Shown piece after piece: positions 32,375 through 44,511 of a stretch of 64,000 nucleotides of DNA; the stretch's first letter is position 1, and every line of letters starts with the position of its first letter. The DNA lies in assembly GCA_020744225.1 (NCBI GenBank), contig JAGMWG010000015.1, positions 124,001-188,000 on the forward strand, in the 5' to 3' direction. This stretch comes from Paraphoma chrysanthemicola. Taxonomy: Eukaryota; Ascomycota; Dothideomycetes; Pleosporales; Phaeosphaeriaceae. The translations under genes were made by a program, and so were the position numbers. The notes below the pieces were generated by a model that saw only the letters and a list, made by a program, of their open reading frames with translations, was not told the DNA's origin and ran no database searches.

Positions 32375-34572
32375 TTACTCGATTGGGTCACGGCCCTCGC
32401 GTCTCTTCATCTCTTCCAGGTACTCTTCGTCAGTCTCAAGATCAAACGGCGCAGGCCTGGTGAGAGGTAAGAACGGTACACCACGATCCTCATACATCTT
32501 GAGGCGCTTTGCAGTAAGCGGCTTAGATGTGTTGACGCTGTAGCTGTTGCGGTTGTTAGCAATGTCGGCAATTGTAGAGCACATGAAAATTCGTACATCT
32601 TAATGCGACTATTGAACACGTTAGTGTGAGTACTGGAGATTACTCAGTACTGTTGTGGTTTGACTTACTGGCATGAGGAGGTTACGTGGAGATCCCAATT
32701 CCTAATCAAGAGTCAGCACGTCGTGAAGTCCAGGGTTTGTGCTGTTACATACCACGCAGACCGAACGAATGTGGGCTGTGTCTGTTGACTCGTCAGTGAT
32801 GAGTTCTTCCAGAAGTGTTCCGGCGATTCCAAAATCCTGGGTTATCCCTGCTGGTGAGACAATGGCTAATCGGGCTTGGGTATCCTTGCAAATTCGCGAG
32901 CTATACTAGCAACCTCAGACTGGGTAAGGAAACTCACGTTCAAAGCATTATCCCAGCATCGTACGCAGAATTCACTGAATACGGTCAGTAGCGTACATCC
33001 TAAGTCAAGAGCAGCGCTACTTACAGCCATCCTTCGGCATCAACGGGAACCTCAAACTCCCAGGTACGCCATGCGTGGAAATATTTCCTGCTCATCTGGA
33101 CGTACGGAACTTCGTACCAGACTCCGCCTCCTGCCGATGACATTAGTGTATGCTAGAGAAGAATGTCTTACACGACTCCCTTACCGTCATTGCTGACTTC
33201 AACGCGCTCCGGCCATCCGCTTCCACTATAGGCCCAGCCAGTCATCTTGATCTTGCCGTCGTGTATGACGACGTCTTTGTCGACAGGAGTCATGATGGCG
33301 CTCGATACGGGCATGGTCTGGATGCTGAAGCCGTTGCTGTACGTAGCATTGTGCTTGCCAATCTGAGGCGTATAGTAGAGATATTCTTTCATCTGAACAG
33401 GCGCCATGGAAGGATCCTTGATGACGTTGATGCGGGTCAGCCACTTGGTGCTTCTGGCGCCGATATAGCCCATGACCACAGTCCGGAGGGGTGCACCGTG
33501 GATTGCTGGCAGCTTCTCGCCATTCATCTCCCATGCTAGAATGACCTCGTTAATCTTCATCTTCCGCGTAGGTACGGACACGGCGTAGTTGTAGACTTGG
33601 CCTTTCTTGAAGTACGTATCCGCACCGAAGAACTCGATGTTTCCGGCACCCTCTTTGAGGCCGCCGCAGTACTTGATGACCTTCTTCAAACTCACTCCAA
33701 CGTATCGAGCGGTGCCAATAGCACCTTCTCCCCATGGCGCATTGATGAGCTCGTCACCGTCGCCAGGGTAGTCATTGATCTGCTCGATACGACGCGTTCC
33801 ACTGCATTGAAGTGTCACGGTCGTCGACATGCGAGGGAATTTGCTTTCATCCTGAAGCTCCTGGAGAGTAATCTTCTTAGGCTCATTGACCATGCCCTCT
33901 ACCTCAAAGTAGTATTCCTCGGGATCGATTTCAGGAATACCACCATGATTTCGGACGTAGTGGTCCGCGTTAGGAGTGATTTCAGTCTAACAGAATTAGT
34001 CATAGCATGGGATTTCAAAGTGTGGAGTCGGACATGCCTCAACTAAGCGTTTCTGTGAACCAATCAGCGGTTATTGAAGCATTTGTGCGATCGCCTACTC
34101 ACTCTTGGCGGCTCGCCATTGTATGGGAACTGCAAGACATGGATCATGTCCTCGCTCTTCTCCTTCAGTACATACTTCCATGAGATATGAGGCAGCTCGC
34201 TCAAGGTCGACCCCAGGGCATAGTGGTAGTATCTGTGTATCATGACGTCAGCAGAAGGTCCGAAACGGCGGGGAAAAAGGTGAATTAGGACATACTTCCA
34301 TCGTACACCTTCAAGGATCGGGTTCGTGTCCGGCAAAGGCGCCAGCTGAAATTCAGGCGGCTGGTCATTGTGTGTCAGATCCGATTGTGGGGGACAGCGA
34401 CGTTACTGACCACCGGGAAGTCGTATTGCGCTAGAATCGCAGCAGCCTGCTTCTTCTTCTCGGGATACCTTTCCCATTCGATGTATCCTTTCCATCCTTT
34501 GCGCTCTTCAGCAAACACGGGCGTCTCACCCACTGCTTCAAAAGGCTTCGCGTACGGTTCTGCTGGTGCCAT
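32375..34572 (-). CDS. Sulfite-oxidase-family molybdenum-cofactor oxidoreductase, 11 exons
   Basis: Molybdopterin enzyme oxidising sulfite or a related substrate. Exons (minus): 34572-34411, 34360-34296, 34232-34103, 34052-34038, 33986-33185, 33130-33025, 32974-32938, 32781-32753, 32701-32669, 32608-32597, 32543-32375. The sum is 1560 nt, 519 residues, with every phase consistent. The large exon 5 carries the Moco domain: VTLQCSGTRR (Cys is the Mo ligand), GEGAIGTARYVGVSL, GAPLRTVVMGYIGARSTKW. The C-terminal dimerisation domain (GWAYSGSGWPERVEVS, CVRCWDNALN, NWDLHVTSSCHRIKIY) is rebuilt from tiny exons. No cytochrome b5 domain or signal peptide is seen, so it resembles the plant type. Exons 4 (15 nt) and 10 (12 nt) are micro-exons; intron 4 appears to use a GC donor. 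Confidence 0.88.
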
Positions 34573-36503
34573 ATTCAAGGATGATGTGAAGAGAGTGCTA
34601 CGCGTGAGAAATGTGGCATCCAGACAACTCTTGTATCCGTCTCAAGCCAATGCAGGTACAGTATGTCATGATTTTAAGGTGATTGATTGCTTAATCAAGG
34701 GTGCTACCAACGACTGCCGCGAACGTGTTCACCCTGCAACAATCCCATATCTGCCTTTCAGACGATTAGACGCTTGCCTTTTGAGCGAATGATGGCCAAG
34801 TGATTCGAAGCATGAACGCTAAAATGGAATGTATTGCCGGTACACAAGTGCGTCACCATGATGGATTTGCAGATGTCGTACAGGGGTTGTACGTTTCCAG
34901 ACCAATGAACCTTAAGTCCGATTCTAGCCCTGGACAAACCCCGAGGAAAATTCGAACGCATCGCGAATATGCAGGATTATGTCGACAAACAAATGTGGAG
35001 AAGTGATGCTAGTCCCGTCGCTTACTGTGAGATAGCAGCCGTTGTGTTAGTGTACCACGGTTGACGCGCAGGTCCCAAACCGTGGGACACGCTTCTGAGA
35101 AAGCGTAAGTCCCTTTTGAGAAAATTGCCTATTGGGACGGCAGCAGCAGAAACGAGCAAAGCGCAGCAATGGCACGGGCAGGCTGGCACGTTGAAATCGC
35201 ATGTGCTTGCGTAAAGAAACAGTGGGGAAGAAGACGGCACTTTCAACCGACGCACGCCAGCACGTGCATATCAAGCTTACTAAGCCGAATGCGGCTTAGC
35301 TCCATATTGAACGTGGAGATACATTGCTCCATGCAGCGACATACGTGCTCAATTTGATCGAATTACCTGAATAGTAAGATCAAATAGAGCGCAGGCGTTG
35401 AGTTCTCGATTTCCGCGATATTTCTTGTTGACCATTATCACTCTCCCGCATTGCAAGCTCACAAAAGCCTCAAAGGAGGTTAAGCACAAAGCGAGAGAAT
35501 GAGAATGTATTACTGGATTTCTTCAGGCGCTTTAACACGATCTCGATAGCAGAGCTTGAACTATAATGAACAATTGCGCATTCTGGCGCAAGCGAGGTAC
35601 AAAATGAGCCAAGCAAGAAACCAGTTCAGCACGAACTTTGGTCTTGTTCAAGTACTTTACTATCCCAAGGAAGCATTGCAGCGTGTGTACAGCGTCATGA
35701 AAAACTACTTGGCAGCCACTCGCTACCTGCTCACCTCTCACGTTAGGAGTCGCGCGAACCTAGTCGGCTACTTGGGATGAGTGCACAACCGGTAATGTGC
35801 GTAGAAGCCGTCTTCTCGTGTCCCTTCTTCAAGCAGTTCTCAGTAGCTCTTAGTAGCGTGCTGAGATATCTAATTATGTCTGCATTTGTGACAATTCATT
35901 CCGAACGCCCACAGCGGCGACTTTCAAAGATAGCTGTGGCGCATGCTAACCGCGCCTATCATCGCACACGTGCGCTGTGCTAGCTAAGGCAATGCGGGTC
36001 GGCTGTGCCGCCCTGCTCGACACTATGTGCCATGCTTCCACCCACACACTCAATTCATGCCGTCTTTAACGCAGCAGTCTCACAGCCTCGCGGCTTACAT
36101 GTTGCTCCTGATGTATTGCTACGCCTAATTACCCCGCTCAAGACCTGATGCAACGCTGTCATCAAATCAGTTTCAGCCCCCATCTCCATGCTGTCGCGCA
36201 CTGCTGTTTGCCTAGCTGCACTGCAGACGCCACATTCCCACTCACTGGTTGATACATCGGCATCAGGCTGCATGGCGATTTCAGCTGCACACAAATAGAT
36301 ATTTGAGCATAGTTTTATGCATTGTTCACAAGCTGAAGGTCCCACAGGGCTGAATTTATCGCCTGGAAAGCTCGAAGCAAATCCCTATAAGTTCTACAGT
36401 CGCAGCCTGGTCCAAGCATCTACCTTTTGCTTTGGCACCACTTCTCGCCTACTATCAGAATTTTACGACTACTAAACTCATCACTTCACCTGAGCAGGTG
36501 ACT
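34573..36503. other. Intergenic, no gene seen
   Basis: About 1.9 kb between divergent genes. Only short ORFs (largest 96 codons) without domains. Confidence 0.45.
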
Positions 36504-38284
36504 ATGGCCCCAAAAACTGCCCCAAACGACAATCCAGTCAGTATTCTCAGCGTGGACGGTGGAGGTATTAAAGGCATCACCGCACTGGGCATGCTACAGA
36601 AAATTATGGAGGACGTAAATCAGGATCGGGATCCTGCCAATTATAAGAAACCTTGTGATGTCTTTGACCTGATTTGCGGTACAAGTACTGGCGGTCTGAT
36701 AGCATTGATGCTTGGAAGGCTTCAATATGTAAGAACGAAGCGATTTTCCTGTGCTGTCACGCTTGAAATATGACAATGGTGCTGACCCTTAGTAAGACAG
36801 TAGAACAGGCTACCGAGAAGTATCTAGAACTTGGCGAAAACATCTTCCGCAAAAAGGAGTCCTGGTGGGATGCCACCTACGACCACGCAACTCTCGAGAA
36901 CGGCATCAAGAAAGTCGTCCGGGAGTCTCCCATCAACGCTGATCAAGATCCTGAATTGATGTACAAGCCAGAGGGACGCAGAAAATGCAAAACGTTTGTC
37001 GTCACCACTTCACTTGTAGAAGATACACCACAGCCAGTTGTGCTGCGGGACTACGACATCCGTAGTAAAAGCGGGAACATTGCTCACGCCTTCCCCGGTA
37101 CCATCTGGGAAGCTGGAAGATGCACATCCGCTGCACCCACATACTTTCGACCCATCACCGTGGAGACTGGGGATGGTTTTCGCACCTACAGCGACGGCGG
37201 TACGATATCGAACAACCCCATCAATGAAGCGATAGTAGAGGCGGCGCGCCTCTGGGAACCCTCCCGTATCAAAATCATCGTCAGCCTGGGCGCCGGTCCT
37301 GAAAAGGAGCACACTCTTACCAATTCGCCAGCGGATGTGATGGGGCCATGGGCCGCTTGGAGCCTCAACTTAATGGCGTCCAAAAGGAAAAACTTTGAGG
37401 TTCAGCTGGCAACTTATGCTGTCCAGGCTATGACGAGTACAGAACGACTACATCACAGGGCTGAAGCAATGGTCGAAAGCTTCCAGGGCCCCGTGAAAGA
37501 TCTTGATCGCCCTGTCGGGAGGAAGCAGATCTACTTCCGTTTGAACCCAAGTGATCCCGCGGCGCAGGTTGATCTTGCGGCGTATCTAGAAATGCCGAAG
37601 TTGCAGCGTATCGCGGAGGAGTATATGAACAGGGACATTGTTGCGCTGTCGTATCGGCAGATGATTGTGTCGGTCATTAGGAACAGGATCCTGACCCATG
37701 ATCCAAATTCGGATTTGATCCTCGAGCGGCAAGCGGCGTACGACGCAAGACGTGTCATGAATAAGGAATACCGCTTTCCCGTGCAGATATTCGGAATGGA
37801 ATCTGACCCTCAGAGAGACCTCTCGTTGGTCGGGAGGCTATTGAGCTGGTTCAGACCCGGCGTGGCGAGTAAGTCCGGGAAGGTCCATTTTCAAGGAGCA
37901 TATAACTACCACCAAGATCACAATGTCATTTCCGAGGCACTAGCTAGGCGCCTGAAGTACCCCTTCCCTGATGCTCCGCTCGACGGGCTCGGCCAACCCT
38001 TGAGCAAGCCCTTTAACGTGGAGTTTAAGCACTCAGCCACTATCGACATAGCTATGGGGAATGGGTCGCAGACCGTCAAAATTGAGAAAGTATGGTTTTA
38101 CATTGCTGAAGGCATCGATTTACCATGCGATGTAATTCTGGGGCGAGAAACCTTCTCGAGCAGCGGTCTCAGCGAGCATATGCCGCGTTTGATGGTTCAA
38201 GATTGGTATGACGGCCCAGCAGACCTGTGGGGCGACAACAGTCCATATCACATCCAAATTGGCTTTAGGCACTACGAAGCTTAA
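36504..38284 (+). CDS. Patatin-like phospholipase with an extra C-terminal domain
   Basis: Lipid acyl hydrolase with a Ser-Asp dyad. Exons are 36504-36728 and 36797-38284. The 68-nt intron starts GTAAGA and ends at TTAGTAAG, the only nearby AG that keeps frame. The product is 570 residues. The ATG at 36504 is the first true ATG before the domain. Residues 18-24 are the oxyanion loop DGGGIKG, Ser61 is in GTSTGG, and the catalytic Asp (about 208) is in YSDGGTISNNP, so the lipase should be active. From about 435 to 535 a second region follows (NVISEALARRL ... LPCDVILGRETF) that resembles the retropepsin-like fold seen in some fungal proteins, but lacks DTG. Soluble, no signal peptide. Confidence 0.88.
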
Positions 38285-39876
38285 TCTACGGCCTCCGTAG
38301 ACGATGACTTTCGTGAAACGAATGACATTTTCCTTGGAGTATTCAGTTTGTGATAGGGCTGGTATCTCGTGGCTGGTCTTTTTGGATTTGAGGTTGTTGA
38401 GCATGCCGTTGACTGAGGAATCGCTTGTGATGGCTCGTAACAGATGCCCTTTTGGCCAATTGTTTATGTAGACTGGGGATAGCTGTAGTCGTGAATCATT
38501 GTGTTTGCACAACAAGCGAGTAGGCTTTGCCGCCCGTGAAAGCCCTTATACAATTCGATGGAAGTTGCCTGGTCCGCATGTCCAGTTGTGGGCGCCGCGC
38601 ACCAGCAGCTCATGATTCGGGCTGGTAAACAATGGTTGGCAATCCACCGTACCCCAGTCGATGGATTCAGTGCAGGTACGGCAGCATTTACAACTCATGA
38701 AGGCAATTAGTGGCATTGTTCACCAAGTTTTCCAGTCCGTCAGCTGATCCCCATAAATGAACTGCGAAGGACTCGCTAACAAACCTTGTGTCGAAGCCTT
38801 GAGAGATGCGCTGAATATTCGTTGATTCGTGGAACACACATCGTGCGGTAATATGAAGGCAGACGTCAACAACGTAGACTTACACAGCTGATCAATCTCA
38901 CAATGCCTTTGCCTAATACATCGCCACTCCATCGATATCTTTCAGAACCCATCACTGGTGCGCCGAAGGAGCTGTGGGCGGCATTAGAAGCGAAACAGAG
39001 AAAAGAAACTGCATAGTAGAAGGCCAACCACCACTTATGAACAGGAGACTTGTTCAGCGCATTACTTTTACCAAAAAATGTGATAAAGCCGCGCGCATGA
39101 ATGAGGTGTTGAAGAGCGTACGGCAGTGGTGACTACCGGTGTTTCGGAGTTTGCTCCGGCATTTTGTCGCGGGTTCTGGCCATCAAAGGCTTGCTTGGCC
39201 TTCGCCTATGACCCGCAATACAATATCAGAAAGAACACACACAGGCCAGTCTTCCATATCGTTGGAATTTTGGGAAGATCGTCGGACTAGGATGGTCGAC
39301 TCAGCGAGCTGACTGTAAGACATAGTATGGGTGTGATTGAACCTTGCAAGACCTCATCTTGACTCGAATAGACGAGTCAGCATTGCGCGCAAACCCATGG
39401 CGCTTTACGCCTACGCTGGGGTGAAGCAACTTAGGCTATGCTGATTTAGTACGTTCAGATGCTAACTTATGGGAATGAGTAAGACGAGAAGCGTCTGAAC
39501 ATGAGTAGCGTACGTGAGCTGAACAGCCGAAGTACGCCAAGGTTCCCTTGATTGGTCCTCCACGCGCTAGTCCAGCTTTTCTTGCGATCGCGTCCCCATT
39601 TCGACAAGGTCACTTGCCAGAGAAGGGCAAGTCTTTTTTGCGACGGCGGGATTTGTCCACACACTCTCAATGGATCGCGGGTAGTTGGCAGCCGCGTTCA
39701 GCTCGGCGCAAGCCGAGGGTAGCAACACGTGATACCCCGCCCCATGGGGCGACCAGCTTATGTACCCTCACTGTGCTGCAATCTCGCGGGGTTTCTAGCG
39801 TCAGTATTGGACCGTCTTCAACTCTTCGCTGCATTCTTCTACGTTTTCATCCCAGCACTATTCCAATTGTCGCAAC
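38285..39876. other. Intergenic, no gene seen
   Basis: About 1.6 kb. Only short ORFs without domains; the right end is the alcohol dehydrogenase promoter. Confidence 0.45.
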
Positions 39877-41304
39877 ATGGTCGCCTATCCAAACTCGGTA
39901 ACAGCCATTGTGAGCGATGTCCCCAAGGATGGTGGCATCGCCTGGAAGAAAGAGAAGCTGCAGCTACGAGAGCCTCTAGACGATGAGGTTCTGGTCCAGA
40001 TTGTTGCATCTGGCATTTGCCACACTGACATCGCAATGTCGGCTGTTCCATCAGAAGCCCCAGGATTCGCGCCGTATCCTAAGGTGACTGGCCACGAGGG
40101 CTCTGGTATTGTGTTGAGGACTGGAAGCAGCATTTCTCATGTCAAGGAAGGCGACAAGGTATTGCTGAGCTTTGACTATTGCGGTAGCGACGACTGTCGC
40201 GCTTGTGTGGACGAAATACCAGGATATTGCAACGACTTCCATCCCAGGAATATCCTAAGTATTCCTGATGTGTATCAAGGAGAAAATGGCCAGTCTGTCA
40301 GCGGCTTGTTTTTCGGCCAATCAAGCTTCTCCAGTCAAGCCATTGTGAAGGGAACATCGGCCCTCAACGTAACGCACTTGGTAAAGAATGACGAGGAGCT
40401 GACGCTGTTCGCTCCATTGGGCTGCGGCTTGCAGACGGGCGCTGGCGCTGTCACGGAGCTTGCCAACATTGGCCAGAAAGATTCGATTGCTGTGAGTTTA
40501 CTCCCTATAGCTTGATGCTATCTGATCATGCCACTCAATGCTAACTGCTCATGAACATTCATAGATCTTTGGTCTAGGCGGCGTTGGCATGGCCGCGATC
40601 ATGGCAGCGAAAGTCCGAGGAGCCAAGATCATCATCGGCGTGGACCGCGTCAAGTCACGACTCGATCTGGCGAGAGAGCTTGGAGCGACGCACGTCATTG
40701 ATACATCCAACCTGCCATCTCTTACTACAGATCTTGCGAAGGCTATCAGAGACATAGTTCCGAACGGAACCACAGCCAACTTTGACACTACTGGAGTCAT
40801 CCCGATCATCGATGCCGGTGTCCAATCGCTGCATCCCATGGGACAAACAATACTAATTGGCATCGTTGATGGTCAAATGAGTGTCGACCTAGGCTCTATG
40901 CTGGCTGTAAGTTGCTCGCGCAGAAATAGGTGCCGTGATTAATCCGCTCCAGCGAGGAACCGCGATCAGAGGATGTATTGAAGGCAATGCCAAGCCTTCC
41001 AAAGTGATTATGCCCAATCTAGTCGCAATGAGCGATATTAACAGCTGCCACAGTTCGTTCCGGAGATGATCGAGTGGTATCGTCAAGGCAAATTGTGAGC
41101 CGGTCCCGCGAGATCTTTGACGTCAAACTGATCAATCTTTCTAGTCCCATCGAAAAGCTAGCAAAGACATACTCGGTGAGTTGATCAGAAAGCTTCACAG
41201 CGAGGAACCAGCGTCTGACTTACCTACCATAGTCGGACGACTTCGAGAAAGCCCTACATGACATGCACACGGGGGAGACGATCAAACCAATCCTAGTGTG
41301 GTAG
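39877..41304 (+). CDS. Zinc-dependent medium-chain alcohol dehydrogenase (aryl-alcohol type)
   Basis: NAD(P)-dependent oxidation of an alcohol. Six exons: 39877-40491, 40565-40906, 40953-41003, 41054-41094, 41145-41175 and 41233-41304, giving 383 residues with all phases consistent. Catalytic zinc ligands are Cys48 (GICHTD) and His73/Glu74 (GHEG); the structural zinc lobe keeps four cysteines (YCGSDDCRACVDEIPGYC). The Rossmann motif is FGLGGVGMAA followed by IIIGVD, where the Asp suggests NAD. The C-terminal sequence FPIEKLAKTY and DMHTGETIKPILVW is typical of benzyl/aryl-alcohol dehydrogenases. Five introns of 46-73 nt, four of them crowded into the last 400 bp, make the end of the gene easy to mis-predict. 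Confidence 0.92.
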
Positions 41305-41990
41305 CGTTGCGTCCCTATCGACTGATGATGTCTTACGGCTATTCTGAAGATGAAAAGAGAGAGATATAAGAGACGGAGAAAGACACACCGAGTGTCTGCA
41401 TTGGCTGGAGTCTGCGTCTCGTTTGCTTGAACAGAAGAGCCAATAGCCCATACTCAGAATAAACAAATGTTCCTCCACGATCCGTGCATGCCGCACTCCG
41501 ACGTGCCAGCGTGGCCGCGTTCCTTGAAAAGGACTGGAGTAAAAAAGCCCTTTATTCCAATTTTCCATGGCGCGATGGGTAGCATATTATCATTTGCACC
41601 ACGATCAATCTGAAATGTGAAGCTTCCGCACGGCAACTAAGTACACCATGCATGAGATATTGGCGCGAATAAGCAAAGGGTACGAAAGCTATTGTGGCCC
41701 CGCAAGCTAAAGGTGAGGTTTGTCCCGAATCACCGTCAACTTCCGTATTCCAACATGCAGTCTTGGCTCTGGAGACTTCATGATCATAGCGCGTTGACAG
41801 AAAGGCAGGACCCATGGGTGCTTGCCCTGACCATTACTGCATGTGAGTCTCCGACCCAGTCCGAACGCGACTTTGACACGCACATTCTGGCTCTTGTAGT
41901 CCAGCGCAGTCCAACAGCCAACAGAACTATGTCGGTTTCCTAAGTTGCAATTGTTCCCAGAATTGCCTCGTCGTACTGGAGCAAGACTCT
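41305..41990. other. Intergenic, no gene seen
   Basis: About 690 bp between convergent genes; short ORFs only. Confidence 0.45.
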
Positions 41991-42863
41991 CTAGCTCTGC
42001 TGCCACATCTCGTGAATGATGTCGTTCAGCGCGCTGGCCGACAGTTGCGCCCCTCGAAGTTCGACCATCGGCCTTGTATCATCTTGTATTTGCATCGCGA
42101 TATCTTTGTCTTCAATGGTAACCATGATGTCGTGGCCTTTGTTTACGAGAACTTCGACTGCCGACGTTATATCGGTAGCGTTGTTCATCAGCGACGTCAG
42201 CTCGCCAGGGTCCTCAATTACGTCCAGAATTAAATCAAGTCGAACCCGAACGAATAGTTTTCGCGACACGTTCCCTAGAATATTACAGACACGGACGAAG
42301 CCGTTGACTGAGCTGCGGTCTTCGGGCCAGATTTCGAAGTCAAACATCCGCGCCAGAGCCGACAACTTGGGTCCGATACGCCATGGGTCATTTGCCTCAG
42401 ATAGGAAATAGCTGAAACGAAAGCTATCTTTGTGGTCATTCAACAGAACAGAGAACATCGTAACGCGGTAAAAGAACTCTCCGAGTTCACGGAGAGTAGG
42501 CTCGCCGACATGATGAACGTCTGCAACGTGAGCGTGATAGCGCAACCTGTCCTTGGGTATAGCCGACAACGTGTTCTCCATATCAGCGCACGGGTTTGGA
42601 ATGAATCGCCATCCTTCAGGTCGTTCTTTGATTGGAAAAATGCGATCTTCGAAGATGTATCCGTAGACGATATCTTTCATTTCGCGTGGAAGCTGGTTTT
42701 GCATCTGCTCGCAGAATGCGTGACACCATGACGCGAAGTACTTTTCGAGATACTCCTGGAGTTCAAGCTCGAGTCTCGACTTTCGTGCAACTAGGTTCAC
42801 CTGCAATCCGTGCTGGCGCTGGTGACGGTTCAGGGCAGGCGATTGGAAAGTCTCCTCGCTCAT
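41991..42863 (-). CDS. LPRELRD-motif family protein, member 1 (intact, unknown function)
   Basis: A single exon of 290 residues with a clean ATG at 42863. The N-terminal 45 residues are helical and charged. At about residue 58 the motif LPREMKDIVYGYIF appears, resembling the short F-box-like or 2EXR-like helix common in expanded fungal families. Further shared landmarks are a FFYRVTMF-type helix, a VRVRLDLIL strand and a late VNKGHDIMVTIED strand. Three further loci between 43.3 and 54.4 kb share these landmarks in the same order. No catalytic motif, signal peptide or membrane segment is seen. Role unknown; a protein-interaction role is a guess. Confidence 0.7.
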   Translation of the reverse strand: MSEETFQSPALNRHQRQHGLQVNLVARKSRLELELQEYLEKYFASWCHAFCEQMQNQLPREMKDIVYGYIFEDRIFPIKERPEGWRFIPNPCADMENTLSAIPKDRLRYHAHVADVHHVGEPTLRELGEFFYRVTMFSVLLNDHKDSFRFSYFLSEANDPWRIGPKLSALARMFDFEIWPEDRSSVNGFVRVCNILGNVSRKLFVRVRLDLILDVIEDPGELTSLMNNATDITSAVEVLVNKGHDIMVTIEDKDIAMQIQDDTRPMVELRGAQLSASALNDIIHEMWQQS

Positions 42864-43332
42864 CCAAGCGGTGTCGAGAGCTGCAGACTGTATGACCTGT
42901 TCAAGGACTGTTTCGTAAAGATCTATAGCCCTGGTCGTCCTGTCTTTACCTTAAACACCTTATTCTGATGCGCCTCGGAAGACTCACTGTCGGACAAAGG
43001 TGCGACTGAATGCGTTTGGCACCATCTTGCGCGGTGCTGGGTACGATAATGACGCTCTGATGTTTTCGTAATAGTCTCGAGTGTGTACGAGACACGGAGA
43101 GGGTACTTCAGGCGTGAAAGAGCACGAAATTTGGCGTTGTGCGCCTGCGCATAGGCTCTTGGCGCTAACGCGTGTCCACGTGAGCTAGCCTACACCCCAT
43201 TTACGTTGGCCGCTTGATGTTGGCAGCCTACTCCGGAGAGACCTTAAATAGTAGTAAATGCAAGCAAGTGCGCGAACGAACTTCAATCCGACGAATGTGC
43301 GGGTGGTAAGAAGAAGCTCAGTGCATTGGAAA
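42864..43332. other. Intergenic, no gene seen
   Basis: 470 bp upstream of member 1, presumably its promoter. Confidence 0.4.
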
Positions 43333-43656
43333 TTATGTGCACTTCCGCAGGTCGTGCATCCATCCGTAATTCCTCTCCATCTGAATCCTGTCAGAATATC
43401 CTTTCATTGTCAGCTCTTCTTTCTTGACTTCGAATGCGAATCCAACCTCGAACTCGAACCAAAACTCGTCGCGCCTGGTCAATATATTGATCTTGTGTCC
43501 CTTATCCTTCAAGCAAGCCAGCATGGGAAAGGTTTCATCGTGTTGTTCGACAGATCCTTCAATGTCCTGCCGCGTGACCGAGTCATGCCATTTCGCCCAA
43601 GGGATGATATTATCTAGGGCAGTTTTTATACTGACTGGAAAATCGAGACGGAACAA
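43333..43656 (-). pseudogene. C-terminal fragment of the LPRELRD-motif family
   Basis: An open stretch of about 107 codons without an ATG; upstream the same frame hits TAA within a dozen codons. It reads ALFRLDFPVSIKTAL, then DETFPMLACLKDKGHKINIL and FWFEFEVGF. This matches the C-terminal strand pattern of the 41991 protein (VRVRLDLIL ... VNKGHDIMVTI) and of the 50983 protein (VLIVLHFDA ... VEGNHVITVKL). The N-terminal half with the LPRELRD motif is absent. Most likely a decayed duplicate. Confidence 0.45.
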
Positions 43657-44511
43657 CGCCTCTTGGTGATTTCCCCAAAACCATTAGCTTGGCCTGAGCA
43701 CCAACTTTCCGACCAGTTTCTCAGGCTGAACACCGCATTCCCATCGATCATACTCGAGCAACCGCGCAAGAAGGCCTTGATGTCGACTTTACATCAGAAA
43801 GGTGGCGTGCCCGATACCAGTATTCCGACAGTTCGAACCGTGGGAAAGTAGCTCAACGAGCAGAGCCTTTCTCTTGTATTGAGTACTTACTTATCCATGG
43901 CAGTCATGCTCTGTGCTCAGAGACCGAACTTTGAGGTCGCTGGTACATGCAGAGCTTGATTGCGTATTGCGATCGATCCGAGCAAGAGCGGTAGCGATAC
44001 CCCGACTAGTTTTGGCGGGCACATGTCATCGTATTCACCTCACCGTGTGCGAAGAATTGTGCAAACGAAGCACATTGCAAGGTCAATCTGAGCAGAAGGC
44101 AGATATCGAGAGTCGAAGAGGCCTCCTAATAACATGTTCCCTTGGGGTAAGGTCGATCGACACGCAAAACACCGGCTGTCCGTGAAGGAGCAAGGATCGA
44201 CTGAGTCACGTGTTTGGCGCTCGTGAGTGGACGAGGAAGATGCCACCGCTTCCTGGACTGCTCCTTCCTCTTCGCGCAATATTCGGCCCATGACGCGAGC
44301 AAGTGGCACAACAGCCTTCAATGCAGAATTGATTATCCTCCTACTGACCGTGCACTATAGAGTGACTCCATCCTCCTCTACCCATCGGGTCTTCATGTCT
44401 TCGTTACGCGTAATCGCACACCGCAGTGCGCTCCAAAACTATTGGCGACCAGCGCTTGGCCACCTCTCTATGTCAGCTCCTAGGTATCAAACACTATATT
44501 TGCCACATTGG
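43657..44511. other. Intergenic, no gene seen
   Basis: About 850 bp downstream of the SIS gene; ORFs near 100 codons or shorter, without domains. Confidence 0.4.
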
